Shown: positions 40,526 through 49,877, counted from the first letter of the stretch. The stretch: 64,000 bases of DNA from Acidimicrobiaceae bacterium (GCA_030837965.1 JAUTXP010000056.1:1-64000), one strand, 5' to 3'. Numbers and translations are program-made. Notes: generated by a model from the sequence alone, not told the origin.

Positions 40526-41622
40526 TGGCGGTCGACCGGCTGCTCCTCGCCGCCGTGGTCGCCGCAGTGCTCGTGTTCGGCGCGACCAAGGCGTGGGCCG
40601 AGCCGGCGCCGCCGCCGGTCCAGGCCGCGAGCACCACCACCACGACGACCATCGACCCGAGCGCGCCGCCCACCACTGCCCCTCCCGACTCGGCGTCCGC
40701 GCCGTCAGGGGACGGCGGCGGCAACACGGGCCACGGCGTCTTCGACATCGCCGGGCGGGTGCGAGACGCCATCGACGGCTGGTTCAGCCACCTGGCCGTC
40801 GACGCGCTGAACCCCGCGCTCGACCTGCTGGGGCGGACGGTGTTCTCGACGCCGAACTTCACCGGCGACGGCCGGGTGCGCGACCTGTGGCGCATCTCGT
40901 GGGGCGTCGCCAACTCCGTCTTCCTGCTGTTCGTCCTCGGCGCGGGCGTGCTCGGCATGTCGTTCGAGACCCTCCAGACCCGCTACGCGCTCAAGGAGCT
41001 CCTGCCGCGGCTGGCCGTCGCCTTCGTGGCCGCCAACGCCAGCCTCTTCTTCGCAGGGTTCGCCATCAACGTCGCCAACGGGCTCTCGGAGGCGTTCGCC
41101 TCGCAGGGCGTCGGCACCGCGCGGGGCGCGGCGGGCGTCGTGCTCGTGCTGGTCGAGGGGGCCATCGACGGGGGCGGGATCTTCCTGCGCATCCTCGGGC
41201 TCGCCATCGCCGTGCTCGTGGTCGGCGTGCTCGGGACCTACGTCGCCCGCCTGGCCACGATGGTCGTCCTCGTCGGGGCCGCGCCGCTGTTCCTCATCTG
41301 CCACGCGCTGCCCGGCTCCGAGGGGGCGGCGCGGCTGTGGTGGCGGGCGCTCACCGGCTGCCTCGCCGTGCAGGTCGGCCAGGCCTTCGTGATGGTCACC
41401 GCCGTGCGCGTCATGTTCGACGCAGACGGCAGGCGCACGACCGGGATGCCCGGCGGGCCGCTCATGGACCTGCTGGTCGTGGGGTGCCTGTTCTGGATGA
41501 TGCTGCGCATCCCCAGCTACGCCCGGCGGCTCGTCTTCAACCCCCGCACCAACGCCATGGGCCAGGTGGCCCGGCACGCGGTCGTCGGCAAGGCCGTGGG
41601 CGCGCTGAAGGCGGCCGTGTGA
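40525..41622 (+). CDS. VirB6/TrbL-like polytopic membrane protein
   Basis: A 365-residue protein with a signal-like N-terminus, a Thr/Pro-rich extracytoplasmic linker (30-70) and about six membrane spans (including SVFLLFVLGAGVLGMS, LAVAFVAANASLFFAGFAI and ATMVVLVGAAPLFLICHAL). The PLFLICHALPGSEGAARLWW stretch is typical of TrbL-like channel components in Gram-positive conjugation. The ATG overlaps the pilin stop and its stop overlaps the next ATG. Confidence 0.85.
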   Translation: MAVDRLLLAAVVAAVLVFGATKAWAEPAPPPVQAASTTTTTTIDPSAPPTTAPPDSASAPSGDGGGNTGHGVFDIAGRVRDAIDGWFSHLAVDALNPALDLLGRTVFSTPNFTGDGRVRDLWRISWGVANSVFLLFVLGAGVLGMSFETLQTRYALKELLPRLAVAFVAANASLFFAGFAINVANGLSEAFASQGVGTARGAAGVVLVLVEGAIDGGGIFLRILGLAIAVLVVGVLGTYVARLATMVVLVGAAPLFLICHALPGSEGAARLWWRALTGCLAVQVGQAFVMVTAVRVMFDADGRRTTGMPGGPLMDLLVVGCLFWMMLRIPSYARRLVFNPRTNAMGQVARHAVVGKAVGALKAAV

Positions 41623-42518
41623 TGGCGAGCGTCCGCATCCCCGCCGACGTCGACCGCGAGGACGTGCTGCTGGCGGGCATGACCGCGCGCCAGCTCGGGC
41701 TCGCCTCCGCCGGCGCGCTGATCCTCGCCGGGCTGTGGGCCGCGTCGAAGACGGTGGTCCCTGCTCCCCTGTTCCTCGCGCTCGCCTCGCCGGTGGCCGC
41801 GGTGTTCGCCGTGGTCGCGCTCGGGCGGCGCGACGGCGTCAGCGCCGACCGGCTGCTGTTCGCCTGGCTGCGCCACGCGCTCGGGAGCCGCCGCCTCGTG
41901 CCCGCGCCGGAGGGCGTCCCGGCCCTGCCGGCTGGCGTCGACGGCCCGCCTCCCCCGGCCGCCCTCCGGCTGCCGGTCGAGGCCGTGCACGACGGGGTGC
42001 TGGACCTCGGCGGCGACGGCCTTGCCGCGGTCTGCCGGGTGGCGTCGCTCAACTTCGGGCTGCGGACCGAGGCCGAGCAGGAGGCCATCGTCGCCTCGTT
42101 CGCCCGCTGGCTGAACTCGCTGTCCGGCCCCGTGCAGGTCGTGGTGCGGGCCGAGCGCGTCGACGTCGCCGCGCTGGTGGAGTCGCTGGCGTCGGCAGAG
42201 GGGCTGCCCCACGCCGCGCTGGCCGAGGCGGCGCGGGACCACGCCGCCTTCCTGTCCGACCTCGCGTCCCGACGCGACGTGCTCCGGCGGGTGGTGCTGC
42301 TCGTGCTGCGAGAGCCAGCCGGGCCGGGCGCGGCCGACCTGCTGCGCCGCCGGGTGGACGACGCCGTGTCCGCCCTGTCCGGCGCGGGCGTGTCCGTGTC
42401 ACCGCTGTCGGATGAGGACGCGGTCGCCGCGCTGGCGTCGGCCGCCGACCCCGACGCGCGCCGCTGCCCGCCCGGCCTGGCACTGCCCGGCCAGACGATC
42501 ACGAGGAGGGCCGAGTGA
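41622..42518 (+). CDS. PrgI/VirB3-like conjugation protein
   Basis: A 298-residue protein beginning SVRIPADVDREDVLLAGMTA, a signature of PrgI-family/SCO6880-type proteins next to VirB4. Two membrane spans follow (about 25-70). A cytoplasmic part (about 110-298) contains VEAVHDGVLDLGGDGLAAVC and GLRTEAEQEAIVASFARWL, as in the N-terminal region of TraC-like ATPases. It would recruit the VirB4 ATPase encoded next; coding regions overlap by 4 bp. Confidence 0.85.
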   Translation: MASVRIPADVDREDVLLAGMTARQLGLASAGALILAGLWAASKTVVPAPLFLALASPVAAVFAVVALGRRDGVSADRLLFAWLRHALGSRRLVPAPEGVPALPAGVDGPPPPAALRLPVEAVHDGVLDLGGDGLAAVCRVASLNFGLRTEAEQEAIVASFARWLNSLSGPVQVVVRAERVDVAALVESLASAEGLPHAALAEAARDHAAFLSDLASRRDVLRRVVLLVLREPAGPGAADLLRRRVDDAVSALSGAGVSVSPLSDEDAVAALASAADPDARRCPPGLALPGQTITRRAE

Positions 42519-44254
42519 AGGCCGTCGCGTTCCCGAGGAAGCAGAAGGGGACCGCTCCGGCCCTGGCGGGCCTGCCGCTGCCCGACTCCGTCGAGGTCGA
42601 GCCCAAGCGCCTGCGCGTGGGCGAGGGGTGGCGCTCGACGGTCGCCGTCAACGGCTACCCCCGCGAGGCGCGGCTCGGCTGGCTGGAGCCGCTGGTGGCC
42701 CACCCCGGCGCAGTCGACGTGTCAATGCACGTCGAGCCCATCCCCGCCCCGGTGGCCGCCGACCGGCTGCGCCGCCAGCTCGCGAGGCTCGAGTCGAGCC
42801 GCCGGCTGGACGCGTCCAAGGGCAGGCTGCCCGACCCTTCCCTCGACGCGTCGGCCGAGGACGCGCGCGACCTGGCAGGCCGCCTGGCGCGGGGCCAGGG
42901 CCGCCTCTTCTCGCTCGGCCTCTACGCCACCGCCCGCGGCTCCGACGAGGAGGAGCTGGCGCGGGAGTCCACGCGGCTGCGGGCGCTGTGCGACTCGCTG
43001 CTCCTCGACACCGTGCCCTCGACCTTCCGCTCCCTCCAGGGCTGGATGACCACGCTGCCCCTCGGCCTCGACCTGCTGCGGATGCGCCGCACGGTCGACA
43101 CCGACGCCCTGGCCGCGTCGTTCCCCTTCGCATCGGCGGAGCTGTCGGACCCGTCGGGCGTCCTCTACGGCCTCAACGCCCGCACCAGCGGGCTGGTGTT
43201 CTGGGACCGCTTCGCCCAGGCCAACTACAACTCGGTCGTCCTGGCCCGCAGCGGTGCGGGCAAGAGCTACCTGGCCAAGCTGGAGCTCCTCCGCTCGCTC
43301 TACACCGGCGTCGAGGCCGCGGTCGTGGACCCCGAGGACGAGTACTCGCGGCTGGCCGGGGCGGTGGGCGGGGCCGTGCTGCGGCTGGGCGCGCCCGGCG
43401 TGCGGCTCAACCCCCTCGACCTCGACGGCCAGCCGGACGCCCTCGTGCGCCGGGCCATGTTCGTCCACACCCTGGTCGCCGTGCTCCTGGGCGAGGAGCC
43501 TCGGCCCGCGGGACGTGCCGCCCTCGACAGGGCGATCCTCGCTGCGTATGCGGCCAAGGGGATCACCGCTGACACCGCCACACACCGGAGGCCTGCACCG
43601 CTGCTGAGGGACGTCGCCTCGGGGCTCGAATCCGACCGGGATGACGAGGGGAGGCTGCTGGCCGGGCGCTTGGCCCCCTTCACGTCGGGCACCCACCGGA
43701 TGCTCTTCGACGGCCCCACCACGACCCGGCCCGAGGGGCACCTCGTGGTGTTCTCCCTGCGCGACCTGCCCGACGAGCTCAAGGCGGCGGGCACGCTGCT
43801 GACGCTCGACTCCATCTGGCGCCGCGTCGCCGACCCGGCCCAGCGGAGGCGGCGGCTGGTGCTGGTGGACGAGGCCTGGCTCCTCATGCGCGACCGGGCC
43901 GGGGCGGTGTTCCTCAACCGCCTGGCCAAGTCGGCCCGCAAGCACTGGTGCGGGCTGACCGTCGTCACCCAGGACGCGGCCGACCTGCTGGGGAGCGACC
44001 TCGGCCAGGCCGTGGTGTCCAACGCGGCCACGCAGGTCCTGATGCGCCAGGCCCCGCAGGCGATCGACGCGGTGGCCGAGGCGTTCCGGCTCTCCCAGGG
44101 CGAGCGCCAGTTCCTGCTCGGGGCCGAGCGCGGCCAGGCCGTGCTGCTCGGGGGCGGCGAGCGCGTGGCCTTCCGGTCGTGCGCCAGCCAGGAAGAGGAC
44201 CGGCTCGCCACGACCGACCCCGCCCAGCTCGCAGACGAGGAGGACGTCCTGTGA
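42515..44254 (+). CDS. VirB4/TraC-like type IV secretion ATPase
   Basis: A 579-residue ATPase powering the conjugation channel. Walker A is ARSGAGKSYLAK (around 243-250) and Walker B LVLVDEAWLLM (around 447), with DPEDEYSRLAGAVGG and a conserved TQDAADLLGSDLGQAVVSNAATQVLMRQ motif. The GTG start overlaps the PrgI-like stop. It is shorter than many VirB4 proteins because the N-terminal part is carried by the preceding gene. Confidence 0.94.
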   Translation: MKAVAFPRKQKGTAPALAGLPLPDSVEVEPKRLRVGEGWRSTVAVNGYPREARLGWLEPLVAHPGAVDVSMHVEPIPAPVAADRLRRQLARLESSRRLDASKGRLPDPSLDASAEDARDLAGRLARGQGRLFSLGLYATARGSDEEELARESTRLRALCDSLLLDTVPSTFRSLQGWMTTLPLGLDLLRMRRTVDTDALAASFPFASAELSDPSGVLYGLNARTSGLVFWDRFAQANYNSVVLARSGAGKSYLAKLELLRSLYTGVEAAVVDPEDEYSRLAGAVGGAVLRLGAPGVRLNPLDLDGQPDALVRRAMFVHTLVAVLLGEEPRPAGRAALDRAILAAYAAKGITADTATHRRPAPLLRDVASGLESDRDDEGRLLAGRLAPFTSGTHRMLFDGPTTTRPEGHLVVFSLRDLPDELKAAGTLLTLDSIWRRVADPAQRRRRLVLVDEAWLLMRDRAGAVFLNRLAKSARKHWCGLTVVTQDAADLLGSDLGQAVVSNAATQVLMRQAPQAIDAVAEAFRLSQGERQFLLGAERGQAVLLGGGERVAFRSCASQEEDRLATTDPAQLADEEDVL

Positions 44255-45171
44255 AGAAGATCGCCATCGCCGCCGCGGCGGCCGTCGTCGTGCTGCCCGT
44301 CGTGCTGATCGGGGCCGTCAGCTTCGCGGTGCAGGTCTCGTGCCTGGACGCATGCACGACGCCCGGCAAGGCCCACACGATCACCAGCGACATCCCCATC
44401 GAGATGGGAGGCCTGTACCGGCGAGCGGCCGAGCGCTTCGGCATCCCGTGGGAGGTGCTCGCCGGCGTCGGGCGCGTCGAGTGCGAGCACGGCCTCGATC
44501 CGCGGTGCTCGCGCCCCAACGAGGCGGGGGCCGAGGGGCCGATGCAGTTCCTGCCCGCCACGTTCGCCCGCTGGTCCTGGGCGTCCGGGAGCCCGGACCC
44601 GTCGCCCTACGACGCCGAGGACGCCGTCTACGCGGCCGCGGCCAAGCTGGCGGCGGACGGGGCAGCGACCGACCCCTCCGCCGCGCTGTTCTCCTACAAC
44701 CACTCAGCCGCCTACGTGGCCGAGGTCGAGTCATGGGCCCTCCGCTACGGCTGGCAGCCGCCGGATCTCTCAGTCCTGGCGACTGCCGTCCTCGACCACC
44801 CGCGCATCGCGCTGCGCCCGCAGGCGGACTCCGACGTGCGCAGCGGCGTAGTCGATGCCCGCGTGCTGCGCCTGCTGCTCGTGGCCGCCACCAGCCACCG
44901 GCTCTCCTACGTCGGCCCGCTGGTCTCAGGCCACGACTACTTCGTAAATGGGACCGACCGCCCGTCCAACCACGCCTTCGGCCGGGCCGTCGACATCCCG
45001 GTGGTGGACGGCAAGGCGGTGTCGAAGGGCAACGACGCAGCCCTCGACGTGATCTCGATGGTCGGCCATGACGCCGACGAGGTCGGCTCGCCGTGGCCGC
45101 ACCCGCTCGACGGGCCGAGGACGTTCGACGAGGGCCACTCCGACCACCTCCACTTCGGGTGGGACGCGTGA
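44251..45171 (+). CDS. Cell-wall hydrolase: lytic transglycosylase plus M15-like peptidase (VirB1-like)
   Basis: A 306-residue protein with a signal anchor (VKKIAIAAAAAVVVLPVVLI). The SLT-like domain has catalytic glutamate E77 in GVGRVECEHGLDPRCS, with GAEGPMQFLPATF. The C-terminal domain has SNHAFGRAVDIP (near 240) and DHLHFGW (near 300), the zinc-binding pattern of VanY/M15 peptidases. It should open peptidoglycan for the transfer channel by cutting both glycan and peptide. GTG start, overlapping virB4-like and coupling-ATPase genes. Confidence 0.88.
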   Translation: MKKIAIAAAAAVVVLPVVLIGAVSFAVQVSCLDACTTPGKAHTITSDIPIEMGGLYRRAAERFGIPWEVLAGVGRVECEHGLDPRCSRPNEAGAEGPMQFLPATFARWSWASGSPDPSPYDAEDAVYAAAAKLAADGAATDPSAALFSYNHSAAYVAEVESWALRYGWQPPDLSVLATAVLDHPRIALRPQADSDVRSGVVDARVLRLLLVAATSHRLSYVGPLVSGHDYFVNGTDRPSNHAFGRAVDIPVVDGKAVSKGNDAALDVISMVGHDADEVGSPWPHPLDGPRTFDEGHSDHLHFGWDA

Positions 45172-47546
45172 GGCGGGCGGCGCTGCTGCTGGCGGCCGAG
45201 GCGCCGACTGGCACCCCGGCCGGCCCGCTCGTACGAGTGCTGCTCGACCCCGATGGCGCGATGCGGAGGGCACTGGCCGGTCTGCGGGCCACGCTCGAGG
45301 CAGCCGGACCACGGCTGCTCCTGCTCGCAGGCGCCGTCGCCATCGCGGCAGTCGCGGTCCTCGCACTGCGGCGGTCTCGACGGGCCCGGATGCAGTTGGG
45401 CGCTCACGTCGTGACCGTCCTCGCACCGCCCGACGTCGATGCCTCCGGCGGCGAGGCGCTGTGGCGGAACCTTCACGACGTCCTCCGGCCGAGGTGGCGG
45501 GGGCTCGTGGCCGCCAGACCGCATGTGTCGTTCGAGTATGCGTGGACTCCCGACGGCTTGAGCGTCTCGCTCTGGGTCCCCGGGTGCGTCCCCGTCGAGC
45601 TGGTCGAGCGCGCCGCGGCGGCGGCATGGCCCGGCGCGACCACCAAGACCGCAGAGTTCCAGCCCACCGAGGCGGGCCGCCGTCGTCGGCCGCGGCTCAC
45701 CGGCGAGTTTCGGCTCGCCATGCCCGGTTGGCTGCCGCTGCGCACCGACTTCGACGCCGACCCGCTGCGGGCGATGATCGGAGCCGCGCACGGGACGGGC
45801 GCGGGAGAGTCAACGGCGGTGCTCGTCCTCGCCCGGCCTGCCCACGGCAGGGCGGTGACGCGGTGCCGCCGGGCGGCAAGGGACCTGCGCACGGGGCGGC
45901 CGCCCACCCCAGCGCTGCGACTGCTCGACCTCTTCACCCCCGGCCCCGCGGCGCAGCGGTCGCCCATCGACCCCTCCACGGCACCCGAGATCAGGGCGAT
46001 CGTGACGAAGTCCGAGTCGCCGCTGTGGGCCGTGCGAGTTCGCTATGCGGTCGCGTCAGGCCCTGCCGGCGACGGCCCCGCGGGCCTTCCGCTCAAGACG
46101 CGGGCGCACGCGGTCACCGCCGCCTTCGGCCTCTACACCGGGCGCAACCGCCTCGTGCGCCGACCACTGCGCGGGCGCCACGGCGTCTTCGACGGCCGCG
46201 TGCTCAGCCGAGGCGACCTGCTGTCCACCCCCGAGCTGGCGGCGCTCGCCCACCTGCCCACCGACCGCATCGTGCCCGCGCTGTCGCGCGCCAGCGCTCG
46301 GCCGGTCGCGCCGCCTCCGGGGATCGAGTCGATCGAGGCCGAGGGCAAGGTGCTGGGCGACTCCGACGCGGGCGGCGACAGGCCCGTGGTGCTCCGCCCT
46401 GCGGACGCCCGCTACCACGTCCACGTCATGGGAGCGACGGGCAGCGGCAAGTCGACCCTGCTGACGAACATGATCCTGGAGGACGTCGAGCACGGGCGTG
46501 GCGTCGTCGTCATCGACCCGAAGGGCGACCTGGTCGCCGACGTCCGCGACCGCCTCAAGCAGGCACCTGAAGGCGGACTGGTCGTTCTCGACCCGACGAG
46601 CGCGGAGGGGCGGCCGACGCTGAACGTCCTTGAGGTGCCCGAGGGTGTCAGCCCCGACCTCGTCGTCGACCACGTGGTGGGGGTGTTCAGCCGGATCTTC
46701 GAGCACCACTGGGGACCCCGGCTGGAGGACGTGCTCCGCTCCGCCTGCCTCACGCTGCTCCTCGGGCGGCACGACGCCGACAGACCCGCTGCCACGCTCT
46801 CGTCCATCCCCGAGCTGCTGTCCGACCTCGAGGCCCACAAGTGCCTGCTGGGGCCGCGCACGCCGGGCGAGCTCACCGGCTTCTGGCAGTGGTACAGCGC
46901 GCTCAACGAGGGCCAGCGTGCCCAGGTCGTCGGGCCTCTGCTCTACAAGCTTCGGGCCTTCCTCCTGCGCCCGTACATCCGCCAGATCGTCGAGGGGGAC
47001 GAGTCGAGCTTCGACATCGGCAGGGTGCTCGACGGCGGCCTGCTGCTGGTGCGGGTGCCCAAGGGCGAGCTGGGCGAGGACACCGCCAGGCTCCTCGGCA
47101 GCTTCGTCGTGGCCAAGACCTGGCAGGCGGCCACGGCCCGGGCCCGACGCAGTGCCGCGCATCGAACCGACGCAGCCGTCTACGTGGACGAGTGCCAGAA
47201 CTTCGTGACGACCCTGCCGCGCAGCTTCGACGAGGTGCTGGCCGAGTCCCGCGGGTACGGCGTGTCATGGGTGCTGGCCCACCAGCACCTCGGCCAGCTT
47301 CCGAGGGACCTGCGAGACGCCGTCTCGGCCAACGCCAGGAACAAGGTCCTGTTCAACATGTCGCCGGAGGACGCGTTCGTCCTGTCGCGCCACACCTCGC
47401 CTCGGCTGGCCGAGCACGACCTGGCCAACCTGGCCGCGTACCAAGCCGCCGTCCGGCTCGTCGTGGCGGGCCAGGACAAGCCCGCATTCACCATGAAGAC
47501 CCGGCCGGCGCCCCAAGCCCTGCACCAGGAAGGAGCCGCCGAATGA
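45168..47546 (+). CDS. VirD4/TraD-like coupling ATPase
   Basis: A 792-residue protein with one N-terminal span (PRLLLLAGAVAIAAVAVLAL), a SCO6880-like middle part, and a P-loop ATPase: Walker A GATGSGKSTLL (about 422-432), VVVIDPKGDLVADV, Walker B AAVYVDECQNF (about 670) and the TraG/TraD segment GVSWVLAHQHLGQLP. It would bring the DNA-protein complex to the channel. A GTG start at 45168 overlaps the hydrolase stop. Confidence 0.92.
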   Translation: MRRAALLLAAEAPTGTPAGPLVRVLLDPDGAMRRALAGLRATLEAAGPRLLLLAGAVAIAAVAVLALRRSRRARMQLGAHVVTVLAPPDVDASGGEALWRNLHDVLRPRWRGLVAARPHVSFEYAWTPDGLSVSLWVPGCVPVELVERAAAAAWPGATTKTAEFQPTEAGRRRRPRLTGEFRLAMPGWLPLRTDFDADPLRAMIGAAHGTGAGESTAVLVLARPAHGRAVTRCRRAARDLRTGRPPTPALRLLDLFTPGPAAQRSPIDPSTAPEIRAIVTKSESPLWAVRVRYAVASGPAGDGPAGLPLKTRAHAVTAAFGLYTGRNRLVRRPLRGRHGVFDGRVLSRGDLLSTPELAALAHLPTDRIVPALSRASARPVAPPPGIESIEAEGKVLGDSDAGGDRPVVLRPADARYHVHVMGATGSGKSTLLTNMILEDVEHGRGVVVIDPKGDLVADVRDRLKQAPEGGLVVLDPTSAEGRPTLNVLEVPEGVSPDLVVDHVVGVFSRIFEHHWGPRLEDVLRSACLTLLLGRHDADRPAATLSSIPELLSDLEAHKCLLGPRTPGELTGFWQWYSALNEGQRAQVVGPLLYKLRAFLLRPYIRQIVEGDESSFDIGRVLDGGLLLVRVPKGELGEDTARLLGSFVVAKTWQAATARARRSAAHRTDAAVYVDECQNFVTTLPRSFDEVLAESRGYGVSWVLAHQHLGQLPRDLRDAVSANARNKVLFNMSPEDAFVLSRHTSPRLAEHDLANLAAYQAAVRLVVAGQDKPAFTMKTRPAPQALHQEGAAE

Positions 47547-48634
47547 CCCCCACCCAGCCGGTGGCCCAGCCAGTGGCCCAGCCGCCCGCCCAGCCGGTGG
47601 CCCGGCAAGTTGGCCCTCCAGCACAGCAAAACAGCCGCGTCGCCCCAGGTCAGCCCACCTCCCGACCCGCCCGGCGAGAAAGCGGACTCCTGAAGGGGGC
47701 AAGCCCCCTTCAGTTCGGCCCCCGGCTGTCAGCCGATGAGCTTCGCTACTCGCTTGCTCATCGGCTGACGCCCAGGGACCGCGACCTGCTGCACGCACTG
47801 GCGCGCCTCGGGGTGCTCACCGCGCCGCAGGTCGCGCAGGCGTTCTTCCAGACCGAGTGCCGCGCCCGCAAGAGGCTGGTCGAGCTCGTGCGGCTCGGCG
47901 CTCTCGGCCGGTTCCGCCCCCACCGCGAGTCGTGGGGCTCCCACCCCTACCACTACGTGCTCGGTCCCGCGGGCGCGGCGGTCGTCGCCGCCGACCGGGG
48001 CGACGACCCGGCGCGCACGCGCAAGCGGCTGCTCGCCAGCCGGGTCATCGCGCTGAGCCGGACCCAGCGCCTCCAGCACCTCGTGGGGGTCAACGGCGTG
48101 TGGGCTGCGCTGACAGGGCGGGCGCGCCGGGAGGAGGGCGCTGAGCTGACTCTGTGGGTCGGCGAGGCCCGCTGCGCGGCATGGACCAAGGGCATCGTCC
48201 GCCCCGACGCCTACCTCGAATGGTCGGCCGGCTCGCACGCGGCGGAGTGCTTTGTCGAGTTCGACCGGGGCACAGAGCGGCTCCACCGCCTGACCGCGAA
48301 GCTCGCGGGCTACGAGCGGTTCGAGGCCGAGCGGGGGGCGGCCGCATGGGTCCTGTTCGCCTTCACGTCCGCACGCCGCGAGGCCACCGCCCGCCGGGCG
48401 CTGGCGGGGGCGACAGTGCCGCTCGCCACCGCCGCCCTCTGCGACGGGCAGACCGCCGCGGACGCGGGCTGGGCGCCCATCGATCGAAACGAGCGCATGC
48501 GCCTAGAGGAACTGGCGCGACTCCGGCTGCCCCCTGGCTCACAGAGCCGGGTGGCCGAGGGCCGCGGCCGTGGTTGGCGCTTCGACAGGTCCCGATTCGA
48601 CGACACCGAGGAGGCGCCTATCGACATGTCATGA
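47543..48634 (+). CDS. Replication-relaxation family protein
   Basis: A 363-residue protein with a Pro/Gln-rich N-terminus (about 1-45), then a winged helix (LTPRDRDLLHALARLGVLTAP ... CRARKRLVELVRLGALGRFR) and a nuclease-like C-terminal domain with RPDAYLEW ... CFVEFDRGTERLHRL. This matches the replication-relaxation family found beside coupling ATPases in actinobacterial elements, thought to act on plasmid DNA replication or relaxation. No classical MOB relaxase is present, so this may take that role. The ATG overlaps the coupling gene. Strong hairpins lie inside its 5' part. Confidence 0.83.
   Translation: MTPTQPVAQPVAQPPAQPVARQVGPPAQQNSRVAPGQPTSRPARRESGLLKGASPLQFGPRLSADELRYSLAHRLTPRDRDLLHALARLGVLTAPQVAQAFFQTECRARKRLVELVRLGALGRFRPHRESWGSHPYHYVLGPAGAAVVAADRGDDPARTRKRLLASRVIALSRTQRLQHLVGVNGVWAALTGRARREEGAELTLWVGEARCAAWTKGIVRPDAYLEWSAGSHAAECFVEFDRGTERLHRLTAKLAGYERFEAERGAAAWVLFAFTSARREATARRALAGATVPLATAALCDGQTAADAGWAPIDRNERMRLEELARLRLPPGSQSRVAEGRGRGWRFDRSRFDDTEEAPIDMS
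47690..47769. other. Two nested-repeat hairpins inside the replication-relaxation gene; candidate oriT or replication origin
   Basis: CTGAAGGGGGC-AA-GCCCCCTTCAG (47690-47713) is an 11-bp perfect stem with a 2-nt loop. Fifteen bases later GTCAGCCGATGAGC (47728-47741) and GCTCATCGGCTGAC (47756-47769) form a 14-bp perfect stem with a 14-nt loop. Stems this long are not expected from coding constraint. Nicking or replication origins commonly have this shape. Confidence 0.5.
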
Positions 48635-49054
48635 GTGGCGGGGAGCGACAGCTTCGAGGCGGACGCCGGACTGCGGGACCGCATCCACCGAGCCGACCCA
48701 CCGAGCAGGCCTCCACCGCGCCGGATGGCGCGCAGACGACGACGAGCGAGAGGAGCGAGCATGCGGCACCGACCGACGAACCAGGCAAGCGGCGAGTCGG
48801 CATGCGCCGGAGCGAAGCCCAATCGACGCCGTCGCCATGTGCCGTGTCGGTGCATGAGGGCCCTCGAAGGAAAGCCCGCGGACGCGGCGACTCCAGATGC
48901 GAGGCGCACCGTGGCGGACGGTCGCAAACGCCAGAGCGTGGGCTGCCGGCGGGAGCCGAATCCGAGCAGTCGAGCGGGACGAGGCCTGAACCCCAGGCCC
49001 GACACCGACAGCGCTGTCCGCGACGGACGGCCCGACTCACGGAGGTCACTCCAC
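48635..49054. other. 420-nt stretch without a convincing gene
   Basis: All frames here are open only because of high GC and give Arg/Pro-rich low-complexity proteins with no family resemblance. No tRNA or strong hairpin was recognised. It lies between the replication-relaxation gene and a wHTH gene with its own GGAGG site, so a promoter, small RNA or transfer origin could lie here. Confidence 0.5.
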
Positions 49055-49441
49055 ATGGCAACTCGCGCAGCAACGAAGAAGGCCGGCGTCCCGAAGGCGG
49101 CGGCCCCGAAGAAGCGGACCAACGGCGGCGTGACGGCTCCCACCGAGCCGTCGAACGGCAAGGGAACGGAGGAGGCACGGGCTGCGCTCAACGGCAACGG
49201 GCTGCCCAAGCTCGGCAAAGGAGGCCTCGGCTCGCTCGTGGCCGACTACCTGGTCGCCAACCCGAAGGCCGAGGTGACGCCGACCGAGCTGAGCAACAAG
49301 CTCAAGCGGTCGAGTGGCGCGGTCGCCAACGCCCTGGAGCGACTGGTGAAGGCGGGCAAGGCCGTGCGCACCAGCGACCGGCCCCGCCGGTACCGGCACA
49401 AGGCCGCCAGGACCACCAAGCAGGCGGCCAAGAAGGCATGA
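49055..49441 (+). CDS. Small winged-helix DNA-binding protein with Lys/Ala-rich tails
   Basis: A 128-residue basic protein. The N-terminus (ATRAATKKAGVPKAAAPKKR) and C-terminus (RTTKQAAKKA) resemble histone-like tails. The core GSLVADYLVANPKAEVTPTE, with LSNKLKRSSGAVANALERLV, is a winged helix-turn-helix. GGAGG lies 9 nt upstream of the ATG. It may be a nucleoid-like or copy-control protein of the element. It overlaps the next gene by 4 bp. Confidence 0.75.
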   Translation: MATRAATKKAGVPKAAAPKKRTNGGVTAPTEPSNGKGTEEARAALNGNGLPKLGKGGLGSLVADYLVANPKAEVTPTELSNKLKRSSGAVANALERLVKAGKAVRTSDRPRRYRHKAARTTKQAAKKA

Positions 49442-49851
49442 CCGCCTGCCCGGTCCCCGAGCCGTTCCCGTCCGCACACCACCGGCATGCGCGGCACTGG
49501 CACGCTGGCTACAACCGGCCGGGCTGCCTCCCCGAGGCGGAACCCGGCACACACAGCAGCTTCGAGGACGCCCAGGAGGCCCTCGCCGACGACATGGAGT
49601 TCCATGCCCGGAGCGAGGACGCCTGGGCGGGCGAGCACCCCTGCGAGGGCGAGACGTGCGAGACGCACGGCGAGTCCTGCGGGGGAAGGCGGGCGGAGCA
49701 GATCATGGCCGCGCGGGGCGACCTGCTCAGGTCGCAAGGGCCCGCGTGGTCCGGATCAGCCGCAGGCCTCGCGTACTGGGTCACCCCGTGCCCCGGATGC
49801 GAGCAGGCGGACCGCCCGTTCCGCCACCTCCAAGCAGCGGCGCCCGCGTAG
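49438..49851 (+). CDS. Hypothetical Cys/His-rich acidic protein
   Basis: A 137-residue protein of unknown family. His-rich (HHRHARHWHAG) near residues 14-24 and Cys-rich (HPCEGETCETHGESCGG) near 68-84, with a further CPGC near 117. These could bind zinc. Translationally coupled (ATGA) to the wHTH gene. Possibly a regulatory partner. Confidence 0.6.
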   Translation: MTACPVPEPFPSAHHRHARHWHAGYNRPGCLPEAEPGTHSSFEDAQEALADDMEFHARSEDAWAGEHPCEGETCETHGESCGGRRAEQIMAARGDLLRSQGPAWSGSAAGLAYWVTPCPGCEQADRPFRHLQAAAPA

Positions 49852-49877
49852 AGCGGGCGCGGCATGAGCGGCGGCTC

